From: Elusimicrobiales bacterium
GTDB lineage: Bacteria > Elusimicrobiota > Elusimicrobia > Elusimicrobiales > UBA9959
Assembly: GCA_028713125.1 (NCBI GenBank)
Contig: JAQTOU010000001.1
Span: forward strand, 576,273 to 640,272
Reading direction: 5' to 3'
DNA length: 64,000 bases
Positions 16,372 through 24,406 of this stretch are shown in pieces (the stretch's first letter is position 1; each line of letters opens with the position of its first letter). The notes under the pieces were generated by a model. That model was given only the letters and a program-made list of their open reading frames with translations. It had not been told where the DNA came from and made no database searches. A program made the position numbers and the translations under genes.

Positions 16372-17421
16372 TCAGCCCTGCGGCTTCCCCGCCTGGTAGG
16401 CCATGACCTTGAGGGCGAGTATGCGCTTCTCCATCGGCGGGTGCGTGGCCAGCAGGTCGGCCGTAAAGCCCAGTTTCTCCTCTATCAGGCTGCCGCGCGG
16501 GTCCGCGATGCACATGTGGGCCACGCCGTTATTGATGGCGTTCGTCGGCATCACCGCCTGGCGTATCTTTTCCAGGGCCGAGACCAGCGCCAGCGGGTTG
16601 CGCGTAAGCTCCGCCGCGCTGGCGTCCGCCAGGAACTCGCGCTGCCGCGAAATGGCCATGGCGAGGAGCCGCGAAATAAGCGGCGCAAGGATCACGAGCA
16701 GGATCCAGACGACGAAGACCACGAGCGCGGCGACGCCGCCTTTGCGCCCGGAGCCGCGCGAGGAAGAGCCGCCGGAGGATAAACCCCGGCCGCCGTAGCG
16801 CATGCTGCGGCCGGCGAAATCGCTCAGCAGCGCTATAGCGCCCATCAGCGCGGCCGTGACCGTCATCAGGCGCATGTCATAATTGCGGATATGGCTCATC
16901 TCGTGAGCCACTACCGCCTGCAGTTCCTCGCGGTTCAGCGAGCCCAGGAGGCCCTCCGTCACGGCGATGACGGAATTCTCCGGGTTCGTCCCGGTGGCAA
17001 AAGCGTTCAGGTCCGGGTCCGGGACGATATAGGCCCCGGGAGCGGGGAGGCCGGAAGCCGTGGACATCTCGGCCACGATATTCAGGAACTGTCTCTCTTT
17101 ATCGCCGGCTGCGCCGACCGCGCGGCGGGCCATCGTGGAGCGCAGGACCATGGCCGGCCCGTTGAACAGGCTGTTGACCGACATCCCGAAGCCTATCAGC
17201 AGCGCTATGATCGTGCCGAAGGGGATATTGGCGGCCGCGCCGGCGGACTTCGCCTCGTAAAACCCGTCGGCGTTCAGCACCATCTGCGGGGCCCCGGCCG
17301 GGTTGAAGTTCAGGTAGAAATAATCGAAACCGAGGCCTATGAACAGGAAAAACGCCACGAACACGGCTATGATCATAGCCGTCATCCGCCGGTTCGCAGC
17401 CTGCTGTTCGAAGATATTCAT
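16372..17421 (-). CDS. htpX: HtpX-like M48 zinc metalloprotease
   Basis: The 349-residue membrane protease has N-terminal membrane segments (about residues 15-35 and 65-85), the zinc site VVAHEMSHIRNYD (HEMSH), two further membrane helices around residues 185-200 and 230-250, and the downstream Glu in SRQREFLADASA. It also has a short Gly/Ser/Arg-rich stretch just before the fourth helix. HtpX degrades misfolded inner-membrane proteins on the cytoplasmic side. The adjacent lemA is a frequent partner. The ATG has no clear Shine-Dalgarno site; the upstream 85 bases are a palindromic repeat. Confidence 0.9.
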   Translation of the reverse strand: MNIFEQQAANRRMTAMIIAVFVAFFLFIGLGFDYFYLNFNPAGAPQMVLNADGFYEAKSAGAAANIPFGTIIALLIGFGMSVNSLFNGPAMVLRSTMARRAVGAAGDKERQFLNIVAEMSTASGLPAPGAYIVPDPDLNAFATGTNPENSVIAVTEGLLGSLNREELQAVVAHEMSHIRNYDMRLMTVTAALMGAIALLSDFAGRSMRYGGRGLSSGGSSSRGSGRKGGVAALVVFVVWILLVILAPLISRLLAMAISRQREFLADASAAELTRNPLALVSALEKIRQAVMPTNAINNGVAHMCIADPRGSLIEEKLGFTADLLATHPPMEKRILALKVMAYQAGKPQG

Positions 17422-17428
17422 CTTAAAG

Positions 17429-17501
17429 GATCGGGGATCAGGAATCGAGAATCGGGAGCAGAATAAATATTTTCTCCGATTCCCGATCCTCGATCCCGAT
17501 C
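17429..17501. repeat. GATCGGG-type inverted repeat upstream of htpX
   Basis: Left arm 17429-17458 and right arm 17474-17501 are built from degenerate GATCGGG/GAATCG units and are imperfect reverse complements separated by an AT-rich loop of about 15 bases. The element fills nearly the whole lemA-htpX gap and would fold in the transcript. It looks like a dispersed intergenic repeat rather than a terminator. Confidence 0.55.
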
Positions 17502-17509
17502 TGGTCAGC

Positions 17510-18073
17510 TTATATCGTCAGGTTGACCTTCACGTTCTCCCGTTCGGGGGAATCAGCGGGCAGCTCCCACAGCGCCGAGGGCGTGAAGCCCAGCAGCGAG
17601 GAGAACAAATTGGTGGGGAACACCTGCTGGTCGGTATTGAACTTGGTCACCACGTCGTTGTAGAACTGGCGGGAGAAGCCGATCTGGTTCTCCGTGTGGG
17701 TCAGCTCTTCCATCAGCTTCTTCACCGAGTCGTTCGCTTTCAGGTTGGGATAGTTCTCCGAGACGGCCATAAGCCGGCCCAGCGCCTGGGAGAGCATGCC
17801 TTCTTTGGCGAGCATTTCGCCGGTGTTCCCGCCCTGGCCGGCGGAGATCGCGGCCGCGCGGGCCTGGATGACGCGCTCGAGGGTTTCTTTCTCGAACTTC
17901 ATTTCGCCCCTGACCGACTCCACCAGGTTGGGGATAAGGTCGTGGCGTCTTTTAAGCTGGACGTCGATCTGGCGGAAAGCGTTCGCAACCTGGTTGCGCA
18001 GCTTTATCAGCCCGTTAAAGGTCATCACCAGCCATCCGCAGAGAACCAGCAGTACAATCGCTAATGCAATCAT
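17510..18073 (-). CDS. lemA: LemA family protein
   Basis: The 187-residue protein has an N-terminal membrane helix (MIALAIVLLVLCGWLVMTF) followed by the LemA helical bundle: LRNQVANAFRQIDVQLKRR, then DLIPNLVESVRG, LMAVSENYPNLKAN and TENQIGFSRQFYND. LemA proteins are membrane-anchored helical proteins of unclear biochemical role, often beside HtpX or TPM-domain proteins. An AGGAGG lies just before the ATG. The gene sits between the M24 peptidase (16 bases) and the repeat that precedes htpX. Confidence 0.92.
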   Translation of the reverse strand: MIALAIVLLVLCGWLVMTFNGLIKLRNQVANAFRQIDVQLKRRHDLIPNLVESVRGEMKFEKETLERVIQARAAAISAGQGGNTGEMLAKEGMLSQALGRLMAVSENYPNLKANDSVKKLMEELTHTENQIGFSRQFYNDVVTKFNTDQQVFPTNLFSSLLGFTPSALWELPADSPERENVKVNLTI

Positions 18074-18089
18074 TCTTCCTCCTGGGCAG

Positions 18090-19136
18090 TTAAGCCGTTT
18101 TTGTAAGTATCTCGCAGCCTGTCTTTGTAACCAGCACTGAATCTTCTATGCGCACGCCGAACTTGCCGTGCAGGTAGATGCCGGGCTCGACGGTGACCGC
18201 CATGCCCGCGCGCAGCACCGCCTCGAAGGTGGTGTTGAGCCTGGGGAACTCGTGGATCTCCAGGCCTATCCCGTGGCCGGTGCCGTGGATGAAATACTGC
18301 CCGTAGCCGGCGTCGGAGATATAGTTGCGGCAGGCGGCGTCGACGTCGCGCGCTTTCACGCCGGCGCGCACTTTGGCCAGGCCCGCTTTCTGGGAGGCGG
18401 CGACCGCAGAATGAACTTTCTTATATTCTTCAGTGGGCTTGCCGTGGAAGTAGCTGCGCGTCATGTCCGAGCAGTAGTTCCCGTAGACGCAGCCGTAGTC
18501 CAGCAGCACGGCCTCGTTGTTCTTAAGCTTCCGCTCCGAAGTCTCATGATGCGGCATGGCGGAGTTGGGCCCGAAGCCGACTATAAGGTTGAAAGAGGGG
18601 CCTTTGGCGCCCATTGCCTGCATCGTGTCTTCGAGTTCGCGGTAGATAGAAAGCTCGGTGCAGCCGGTCTTTATGCGCGGCTTCACTATGCCGAAAGCCT
18701 TGGCGGCGATGCGGCAGGATTTACGGAGAACTTCTATTTCCTCCCCCTCTTTAACGGCCCTCAGCGCGCCTGTAAGGCCGTCTTTCTCGAGCAGGCCGGC
18801 CTTCCGCCAGGCGGTGCCGCGGACATAGGTTTCTGCCTCGGGCTCGAAAGCGGCGCGCTTCAGCTTAAGTTCCTTCACGCGGGCCAGCGCCGCGGCTTCC
18901 ATCGCGCCGGCAGGGGCTACGGCGGTCACAAAATCAACTTTGGAACGGAAATGCTCCAGCAGCATCTTGGGCATGAAGACCCAGGCGCCGGAGCGGGAAA
19001 CGACCATGGCGCAGCCGTCGAGATGGAAGCCGGTGAGGAAACCTATCTCAAGCGTGCGACCCATGACCAGGGCGTCGAGGCCGTTCTGCTTCAGCATGTA
19101 CTGCAGGTCTTTGATGCGTTTAGCGTGTATGTTCAT
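18090..19136 (-). CDS. M24 family metallopeptidase (Xaa-Pro aminopeptidase-like)
   Basis: The 348-residue cytoplasmic protein has a creatinase-type N-terminal domain and a pita-bread catalytic domain with all five expected metal ligands: Asp in LLDYG, Asp in YCSDMTRS, His in IHGTGHGIGLEIHE, Glu in VEPGIY and Glu in RIEDSV. The size fits prolidase or aminopeptidase P of the short type, which release N-terminal residues next to proline. A TATAAT lies 53 bases upstream of the start and suggests its own promoter for the peptidase-lemA-htpX-efp run. Confidence 0.88.
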   Translation of the reverse strand: MNIHAKRIKDLQYMLKQNGLDALVMGRTLEIGFLTGFHLDGCAMVVSRSGAWVFMPKMLLEHFRSKVDFVTAVAPAGAMEAAALARVKELKLKRAAFEPEAETYVRGTAWRKAGLLEKDGLTGALRAVKEGEEIEVLRKSCRIAAKAFGIVKPRIKTGCTELSIYRELEDTMQAMGAKGPSFNLIVGFGPNSAMPHHETSERKLKNNEAVLLDYGCVYGNYCSDMTRSYFHGKPTEEYKKVHSAVAASQKAGLAKVRAGVKARDVDAACRNYISDAGYGQYFIHGTGHGIGLEIHEFPRLNTTFEAVLRAGMAVTVEPGIYLHGKFGVRIEDSVLVTKTGCEILTKTA

Positions 19137-19188
19137 TTTTATCCCCGAATAAAAACAATTAGCCGCCGGCCGGGCCGGAAGCTCTCTA

Positions 19189-19194
19189 ATTATA
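19189..19194 (-). promoter_or_regulatory. Putative -10 element for the M24 peptidase gene
   Basis: A perfect TATAAT on the minus strand in a short AT-rich island between the GT2 and M24 genes. I see no convincing -35 at 16-18 bases. The predicted leader is about 45 bases. Confidence 0.4.
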
Positions 19195-19211
19195 CAATTT
19201 TTTTATATTAT

Positions 19212-19940
19212 TCAGCGGTAGCGGGCGGTGCGGGCCAGGCCCGATCTGTTAAGGAGGAATTCCGCGGCGGCGAGCAGGGTTTCAAGCCCGTAGCGCACGC
19301 TGCTCCAGAAAGCTATGGAAGAAGCCTCGGGGAAATATTTTGCGGGCACGGGGATATCCCCCAGCCGCAGGCCCTTGAAGGCGGCCTGGAAAAGGTACTG
19401 CGAATCGAAGGCGAACCCCTCGGAGTTATCCGCCCAGTTCACTTTCTCCAGCGCGGCCCTGGAATAAGCGCGCAGGCCGCTGTGCCACTCGCCAAGGTTC
19501 TGCCCTGCGGCCAGGTTCTCCACCGCGGTAAGGAACCTGTTGGCCAGGTACTTGTAGACCGGCATCCCCCCGGACAGGGCCTCGGCGCGGGTGCGGATGC
19601 GGTTGCCGAGCACCACGTCGCAGATGCCGTCCTCGATAATTCCAGTCATGAAAGGGATCACGCGCGGGTCGTACTGGTAATCCGGGTGGAGCATGACCAC
19701 GATATCCGCGCCGCGCTCAAGCGCCAGCGCATAGCAGGTTTTCTGGTTGCCGCCGTAGCCGCGGTTTTGCGGGTGCTTTACGGCCTTTATCCCGAGCTCG
19801 AGGGCGAGCTCATAAGTTCCGTCGGAGGAGCAGTCGTCCACCAGCAGCAGCTCGTCGAAAGCCCCGGCGGGCAGGGAGCCCACGGTGTCCCTCAGGGTGG
19901 CGGCGGCATTATAGGCCGGCAGGACTATTATCTTTTTCAC
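19212..19940 (-). CDS. GT2 family glycosyltransferase, polyprenyl-phosphate mannosyltransferase-like
   Basis: The 242-residue soluble GT-A protein starts with VLPAYNAAATLRDTV and has LLVDDCSSDGTYELAL, the loop NRGYGGNQKTCYALAL, and a metal-binding-like LHPDYQYDP in place of the usual DxD. It resembles dolichol- or undecaprenyl-phosphate sugar synthases but lacks their C-terminal membrane helices. It probably transfers a sugar from a nucleotide donor to a lipid carrier or glycan at the membrane face. It is the last gene of the TPR-NTPase-murC-rsmA operon, with an ATGA overlap with rsmA. Confidence 0.88.
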   Translation of the reverse strand: MKKIIVLPAYNAAATLRDTVGSLPAGAFDELLLVDDCSSDGTYELALELGIKAVKHPQNRGYGGNQKTCYALALERGADIVVMLHPDYQYDPRVIPFMTGIIEDGICDVVLGNRIRTRAEALSGGMPVYKYLANRFLTAVENLAAGQNLGEWHSGLRAYSRAALEKVNWADNSEGFAFDSQYLFQAAFKGLRLGDIPVPAKYFPEASSIAFWSSVRYGLETLLAAAEFLLNRSGLARTARYR

Positions 19941-20704
19941 TTCCCCCCCAGGCAGGCCGCCAGGCCGGCGAAGCCTTCGAGAGAAATTTCCTGGGCCCTG
20001 ACCGAGGGCTTGAACCCGGCTTTTTCCACGGCGGCGGCCGCGGCGGCTTTATCCACCCCGCAAAGCCCGAGTGAATTGACCAGCGTCTTGCGCCGGTGCG
20101 AGAAAGCTTTCCTGACCAGGGAACGGAAGGCCGCTTCATCCTCCGGAACGGTAAAGAAAGCCTTAGGCCGGAAAACCAGGACCGAGGAATCTACGGCCGG
20201 CACGGGCGTAAAGCTCGCCGCCTTTATGTCCATCAGGAGTTCCGCCGAGGCGCGCGAGGCCGTCAGCAGGGAGAGCGCGCCGTAGTCGCTGTCGTTCGGC
20301 GCGGCGGTGAGCCGGCGGGCGACCTCCTTCTGGAACATGAAAACGGCCAGCGACAGGCCGCCGTAAGCCAGGGTCTTTTCCAGGATGGCCGTCGCGCACT
20401 CGTAAGGGAGGTTGCCTATAAAAGCGGCCCGGCCCGGCCCGCAGAGAGCCGCGAGGTCCGTCTGCAGGAAATCCGCGTTCACCACGTCGAGCCCTTTGAA
20501 CTTTTCGCGGAGGCCAGGCAGCAGCGAGGGGTCGATCTCCACCGCTTTCATGAGCGACCAGTATTTGGGGAAAAGGAAGGTGGTCAGGGCGCCGCCGCCG
20601 GGACCGATCTCGATCAGGCGGTCGAAAGAGGCGTCGTCCAGGGCGCCCGCTATGCGCGCGCAGATTTCTTTATCGTTCAAAAAGACCTGGCTGAATTTGG
20701 GCAT
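19937..20704 (-). CDS. rsmA: 16S rRNA (adenine1518-N6/adenine1519-N6)-dimethyltransferase
   Basis: RsmA dimethylates two adjacent adenines in the 3' hairpin of 16S rRNA during late 30S maturation. The 255-residue protein shows the SAM-binding IEIGPGGGALT near residue 32, the catalytic NLPYECATAIL near residue 98 and the conserved basic segment KAFSHRRKTLVNSLG in the C-terminal domain. It begins QVFLNDKEIC, where family members usually read GQNFL. The start shares one base with the murC stop (TGATG), so reinitiation is likely. Confidence 0.92.
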   Translation of the reverse strand: MPKFSQVFLNDKEICARIAGALDDASFDRLIEIGPGGGALTTFLFPKYWSLMKAVEIDPSLLPGLREKFKGLDVVNADFLQTDLAALCGPGRAAFIGNLPYECATAILEKTLAYGGLSLAVFMFQKEVARRLTAAPNDSDYGALSLLTASRASAELLMDIKAASFTPVPAVDSSVLVFRPKAFFTVPEDEAAFRSLVRKAFSHRRKTLVNSLGLCGVDKAAAAAAVEKAGFKPSVRAQEISLEGFAGLAACLGGK

Positions 20705-22089
20705 CAGGTTAGGGTTTCCATCTTCCTCAGTATCTCTTCGCCGAGCTTCCAGACGTCGCCCGCGCCGAGCGTGAGAAAAACGTCCCCCGGCTTAAGCTCT
20801 TTCATGGTCTCGAGCACGCCGGGGAAGGCGGAGGCGGGCGCGCCGTTCCTCAGGAGCTGGCGCAGGATCAGGCCGGAATCCACTCCGGGCAGCGGCTTTT
20901 CCCCGGCCGCGTAAAGAGGCGCGATATAGACCCGCGAGGCGCCGCCGAAAGCCTTGCCGAACTCTTTATAAAGCAGCGAAGTGCGGCTGTAGCGGTGCGG
21001 CTGGAAAAGCGCCACCAGCCTCCTCCCGGGAAAAAGCCCGCGCGCGGCGTCCAGGGTGGCCCGGATCTCCGTGGGATGATGGCCGTAGTCGTCGATAAAA
21101 TCTATCCCGCCCGCCGAGCCCAGCTTGTCCATGCGCCGCTTAACCCCGGCGAAGTTCCAGAGGCCTTGCGCGAGTTTCCCGAACTCAAAGCCGAGGTAGG
21201 AACCGGCGGCCAGCGCGAGCAGCGAATTGCGGACATTGTGCGCCCCGCCGCAGCGCAGGCGCACGCGGCCCTTGAATTTACCCCGGAAGAAGGCCTTGTA
21301 GGAAGCGCCGGCGGCGGAGAATTCGGCGTCGCGCGCCGTCCAGTCGGCCCCGGCTCCCAGGCCGCAGGTGACCAGCGGGACTTTAAGGGAGGGGATAATT
21401 TCCCGGATGACGGGGTCGTCGGAACAAAGGGCGGCCAGGCCGTAAAAAGGGAGGCGGCGCAGGTGCTTTCTGAAAGCCTCCTTCAGATTTTCCATATTCC
21501 CGTAATGGTCCAGGTGGTCGGAGTCGATATTGGTGACGCAGGCCACCAGCGGCGAGAAATAGAGAAAAGAGCCGTCGGACTCGTCGGCCTCGGCGACGAG
21601 GTACTCGCCGCCGCCCAGCTTCACGTTGGACCCCGCGCCCTTTATTATCCCCCCGACCACGGCGGTGGCGTCCGCACCGGCCGCCTCCAGCGCGGCGGCC
21701 GTCATGGTGGTGGTGGTGGTCTTGCCGTGGGTGCCCGCGATGGTCACGGTTTTTTTCAGCTCGGCAAGCTTGGAGAGCATCAGCGCGCGGCGCGCCACCG
21801 GCAGGCCCCGCCTGAATGCGGCTTTAAGCTCCGGGTTCTCCGGCCGGACGGCCGAGCTTATCACTACGATGTCGGGCGAGCCGAGTGCGTCCGCGGAGTG
21901 GCCCTCGGTTATCTCGGCCCCTTCCCGGGCGAGGGCCCGCGTGATCTCGGAGGCCTTAGCGTCGGAGCCGCTGACCTTGTAGCCCAGGCCCAGCATAAGG
22001 CGGGCTATCCCGCTCATGCCGATGCCGCCTATGCCTATGAAATGCGCCTTTTTAATTTCGCCCATCGAAAAATCTTCGGTGTAAGTCAT
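20704..22089 (-). CDS. murC: UDP-N-acetylmuramate--L-alanine ligase
   Basis: MurC adds L-alanine to UDP-MurNAc in cytoplasmic peptidoglycan synthesis. The 461 residues have the N-terminal Rossmann motif FIGIGGIGMSGIARLM, the ATP-binding loop GTHGKTTTTTM near residue 118, AEADESDGSFL, TNIDSDHLDHYG and a C-terminal DDYGHHPTEIRATL. The start at 22089 overlaps the previous gene by 4 bases. It is not in a dcw cluster here but sits between an NTPase-like gene and rsmA. Confidence 0.94.
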   Translation of the reverse strand: MTYTEDFSMGEIKKAHFIGIGGIGMSGIARLMLGLGYKVSGSDAKASEITRALAREGAEITEGHSADALGSPDIVVISSAVRPENPELKAAFRRGLPVARRALMLSKLAELKKTVTIAGTHGKTTTTTMTAAALEAAGADATAVVGGIIKGAGSNVKLGGGEYLVAEADESDGSFLYFSPLVACVTNIDSDHLDHYGNMENLKEAFRKHLRRLPFYGLAALCSDDPVIREIIPSLKVPLVTCGLGAGADWTARDAEFSAAGASYKAFFRGKFKGRVRLRCGGAHNVRNSLLALAAGSYLGFEFGKLAQGLWNFAGVKRRMDKLGSAGGIDFIDDYGHHPTEIRATLDAARGLFPGRRLVALFQPHRYSRTSLLYKEFGKAFGGASRVYIAPLYAAGEKPLPGVDSGLILRQLLRNGAPASAFPGVLETMKELKPGDVFLTLGAGDVWKLGEEILRKMETLT

Positions 22090-22640
22090 TTCTTGTTGAT
22101 CTCCATCTCTCCCGCCAGGCGGTCCAGCCAGGCCTCCGCGGCCGCTACCGCTTCCGCCCAGCCGGCTTCGGTCAGCTCAATTATAACAGTATCGTTCATT
22201 TTAGAGAAAGCGTCCTCGAAGACGGCCGCGCCGCGCCGGTAAAAGACCAGGCAGGGAGCAGGCGAAAAAAGAAGCTCCACGGCGCGCTCGCTGAATTTCC
22301 CGGACTTCATGGCCATCGGCCCTAGCTCGTCGAAAAGCAGGACCTTCCCGGCGGCAGCCGCCGCCTCCAGCGCCGATAGCGCGGTAGCTTCCAGCGCGGC
22401 CAGGTTCAGCGCGTACTTGTTGAAAGAAACGGCGGAAACCATCTCCCTGGAAGCCAGGACCGCGCTCCCCCCGCCCAAAGCCTCTATCTCGAACCCCTCG
22501 CGGGTTTTGCCGCGGCGCAGCTCCAGCGTGCGGAACCCGCCGAGCCAGCGCCCGTAGGCTGAGCAGAGCCTGGACGAAAGGCGCTCCTTGAGCGCGCAAT
22601 CTGAAAAGCTGAAGACCAGTTTTGCCGGGGACGGGTTCAT
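22086..22640 (-). CDS. THEP1-like nucleotide-binding family protein without a recognisable P-loop
   Basis: The 184-residue product has several THEP1/NTPase landmarks: GFRTLELRRGKTREGFEIEAL, a VLASREMV segment, the strand KVLLFDELGPMAMKSG that corresponds to Walker B plus its Met, and FSERAVELLFSP. The N-terminus, where family members have GxxGxGKT, reads KLVFSFSDCALKERLS, so no Walker A is present. Either the protein does not hydrolyse NTP or the family assignment is wrong. It is translationally coupled (4-base overlaps) to the TPR gene before it and murC after it. Confidence 0.6.
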   Translation of the reverse strand: MNPSPAKLVFSFSDCALKERLSSRLCSAYGRWLGGFRTLELRRGKTREGFEIEALGGGSAVLASREMVSAVSFNKYALNLAALEATALSALEAAAAAGKVLLFDELGPMAMKSGKFSERAVELLFSPAPCLVFYRRGAAVFEDAFSKMNDTVIIELTEAGWAEAVAAAEAWLDRLAGEMEINKK

Positions 22641-24289
22641 TTATCGGCGCCCTCCAGCCAGGCGCGGTTGGCCAGCGCGGTCTTGTTGGCTGGCTCCAGG
22701 CGCAGCGCTTCCCGGCATTCGGCCAGGGCTTTCTCCTCGGAACCGGCCTCCACCCAGGCCGCGGCGCGGCCAAGCGCGGCCTGCGCGCCAGTGCCGGAAA
22801 ACTGTTCAAGGGCCATAGAATGTTCACCCATCAGGAGGTACCCCAGGCCTTTGATCAGCCTGAATTCGGGATCGGGAGAGGGGGAGGCCGCCTCTATCTC
22901 CTCCAGCGCCTCGGAAGCGTTATCCAGCCAGTTATCGCCCATCACCCACAGTCCCATGTCGTTTCCCACGTCGCGCGGCTTGTACAAGGCCCTGCTTTTC
23001 GAGTCCTTGCGGGAGGAGGAAGGGGCGGCGGTCTCGATATTAAAATTGAGGCGCGCGTCGCTGCCGGCGGAAACGCCTTTGACAAGCTTGTCGCTTTCCG
23101 CGGCGATCTCCCCCGCTTTCTTAAGCCTTTCCTCCGGAGAGGAGGCCGGCAGGAAATATTCCCGCTTCGTATAGCCGACGCTCGGCCTTTTGAAAGCGGA
23201 CTGCAGCCGCCCGGCCAGCTTTTCTCCCCGCGGGGGGTCGGTGAGGACCGCCTTGGGGGTCTCCAGAAGCTCGACGACGATGCGGGCCTCCTGCCCTGGA
23301 GGGATCTTGGAGAGGGCTGAAAAGAGCGGGCTCTGCTGCTGCTCGGCGCTCCCGCCCGCGGCCCCGGCTCCGGGGGCGCCCCCGGCGTAAGCGAGGGCCA
23401 TGGAGATGCCGCCCTTCTCGTTGGCCGGCGCCAGCAGGAAAGCGCCGTCCAGCGCTTTTTTCGCCTCGGCGCCGCGGCCGGCCTTGCGCAGGGCCCAGGC
23501 GAGCCTGAACCTGACCACCGAATCGCGGGGCTTGATCGAAAGGGCCCTGCGGTAAAGTTTTACCGCTTCGTTAAGCCTGCCTTCCCGCTCCCTCAGCACG
23601 GCGAGCTCCAGCAGGGCGTCCTCGTAATCGGAGAAAAGCGAAACGGCTTTTTCGAACTGGGCGGCGGCCTGCTCGTAACGGCCCGAGCGGGAATAGAACA
23701 TGCCGAGCTGGAAGCGGTAAAGCGGGTTGGCGGGTTCGGAGCCTACCGCCGCCCTGAAATAATCCAGGGCCTTCCCGGGGTCGCCCAAGGCCTGGTAAAC
23801 GGAGCCGGCGTTCATCTTTACGTCGGAGCGCTCGGGGGCCAGCCGCTCCGCCCTGAGGAAATCCTCCAGGGCTTTGGCGTAGTCCCCGGAGCGGGCGCGC
23901 ACTATGCCGCGCAGCTGGAAGGCCATGGAATTCGCGGGGTCGAGGCGCATGGCCTCCTCGAATTCGGAGAGAGCTTTTTCCGGTTCCCCCAGCCAGTAGA
24001 GCGCGGAGCCGTACAGCAGCCGGGGCCACGGGCTTCCGGGATCGTTGCGGGAGGCTTTGTAGAATTCGTCGGCGGCGGCGGGATAATTCTCCTCCCCCAT
24101 CAGGGCATAGCCGCGGCGGAGGTTTATGGCGCTCTGGTCCTCCATAAGCCGGTCCCAGACCGTCTTGCCTGAGGCGGTTCCGGTCACGGCCGCGGCCGGC
24201 AGGGAAAGCGCCGCAAGCAGGAAGCCGGAGAGGAAAAAGAAAGGGGCCGCTTTCAGCATAATGGAATGAGTAGAGGAAGGTGTTTTCAT
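22637..24289 (-). CDS. Exported TPR repeat protein
   Basis: I use ATG 24289 (MKTPSSTHS) because it gives a plausible signal peptide (PFFFLSGFLLAALSLPAAA); ATG 24259 is an alternative and neither has a strong ribosome binding site. The 550-residue product has about seven TPR units between residues 60 and 300 (for example YPAAADEFYKASRNDPGSPW, ALSEFEEAMRLDPANS). A middle region of about 150 residues rich in charged sequence follows, with another TPR-like pair at the C-terminus. It is probably a periplasmic scaffold. It heads the operon with the NTPase-like gene and murC. Confidence 0.8.
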   Translation of the reverse strand: MKTPSSTHSIMLKAAPFFFLSGFLLAALSLPAAAVTGTASGKTVWDRLMEDQSAINLRRGYALMGEENYPAAADEFYKASRNDPGSPWPRLLYGSALYWLGEPEKALSEFEEAMRLDPANSMAFQLRGIVRARSGDYAKALEDFLRAERLAPERSDVKMNAGSVYQALGDPGKALDYFRAAVGSEPANPLYRFQLGMFYSRSGRYEQAAAQFEKAVSLFSDYEDALLELAVLREREGRLNEAVKLYRRALSIKPRDSVVRFRLAWALRKAGRGAEAKKALDGAFLLAPANEKGGISMALAYAGGAPGAGAAGGSAEQQQSPLFSALSKIPPGQEARIVVELLETPKAVLTDPPRGEKLAGRLQSAFKRPSVGYTKREYFLPASSPEERLKKAGEIAAESDKLVKGVSAGSDARLNFNIETAAPSSSRKDSKSRALYKPRDVGNDMGLWVMGDNWLDNASEALEEIEAASPSPDPEFRLIKGLGYLLMGEHSMALEQFSGTGAQAALGRAAAWVEAGSEEKALAECREALRLEPANKTALANRAWLEGADK

Positions 24290-24406
24290 CCGGGAGAGCC
24301 CTGCCGCGCGCGCGGAACAGAGCCGGGCAGAACTCACTTAAACCGACGTCGTCGTCGGACGGGACCTACCTGAACGAGAACTGAATTCCGCCGTGCGCCG
24401 GCCGGC

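Noticed and set aside
18168-20285. 705-codon open frame on the plus strand across the M24 peptidase, GT2 and rsmA genes
   Set aside because: It spans three well-supported genes on the other strand and has no family-like content.
24340-24365. GACGTCGTCGTCGG-type stretch in the TPR-LysM gap
   Set aside because: Short and partly palindromic; I found no second copy or regulator, so no function is claimed.
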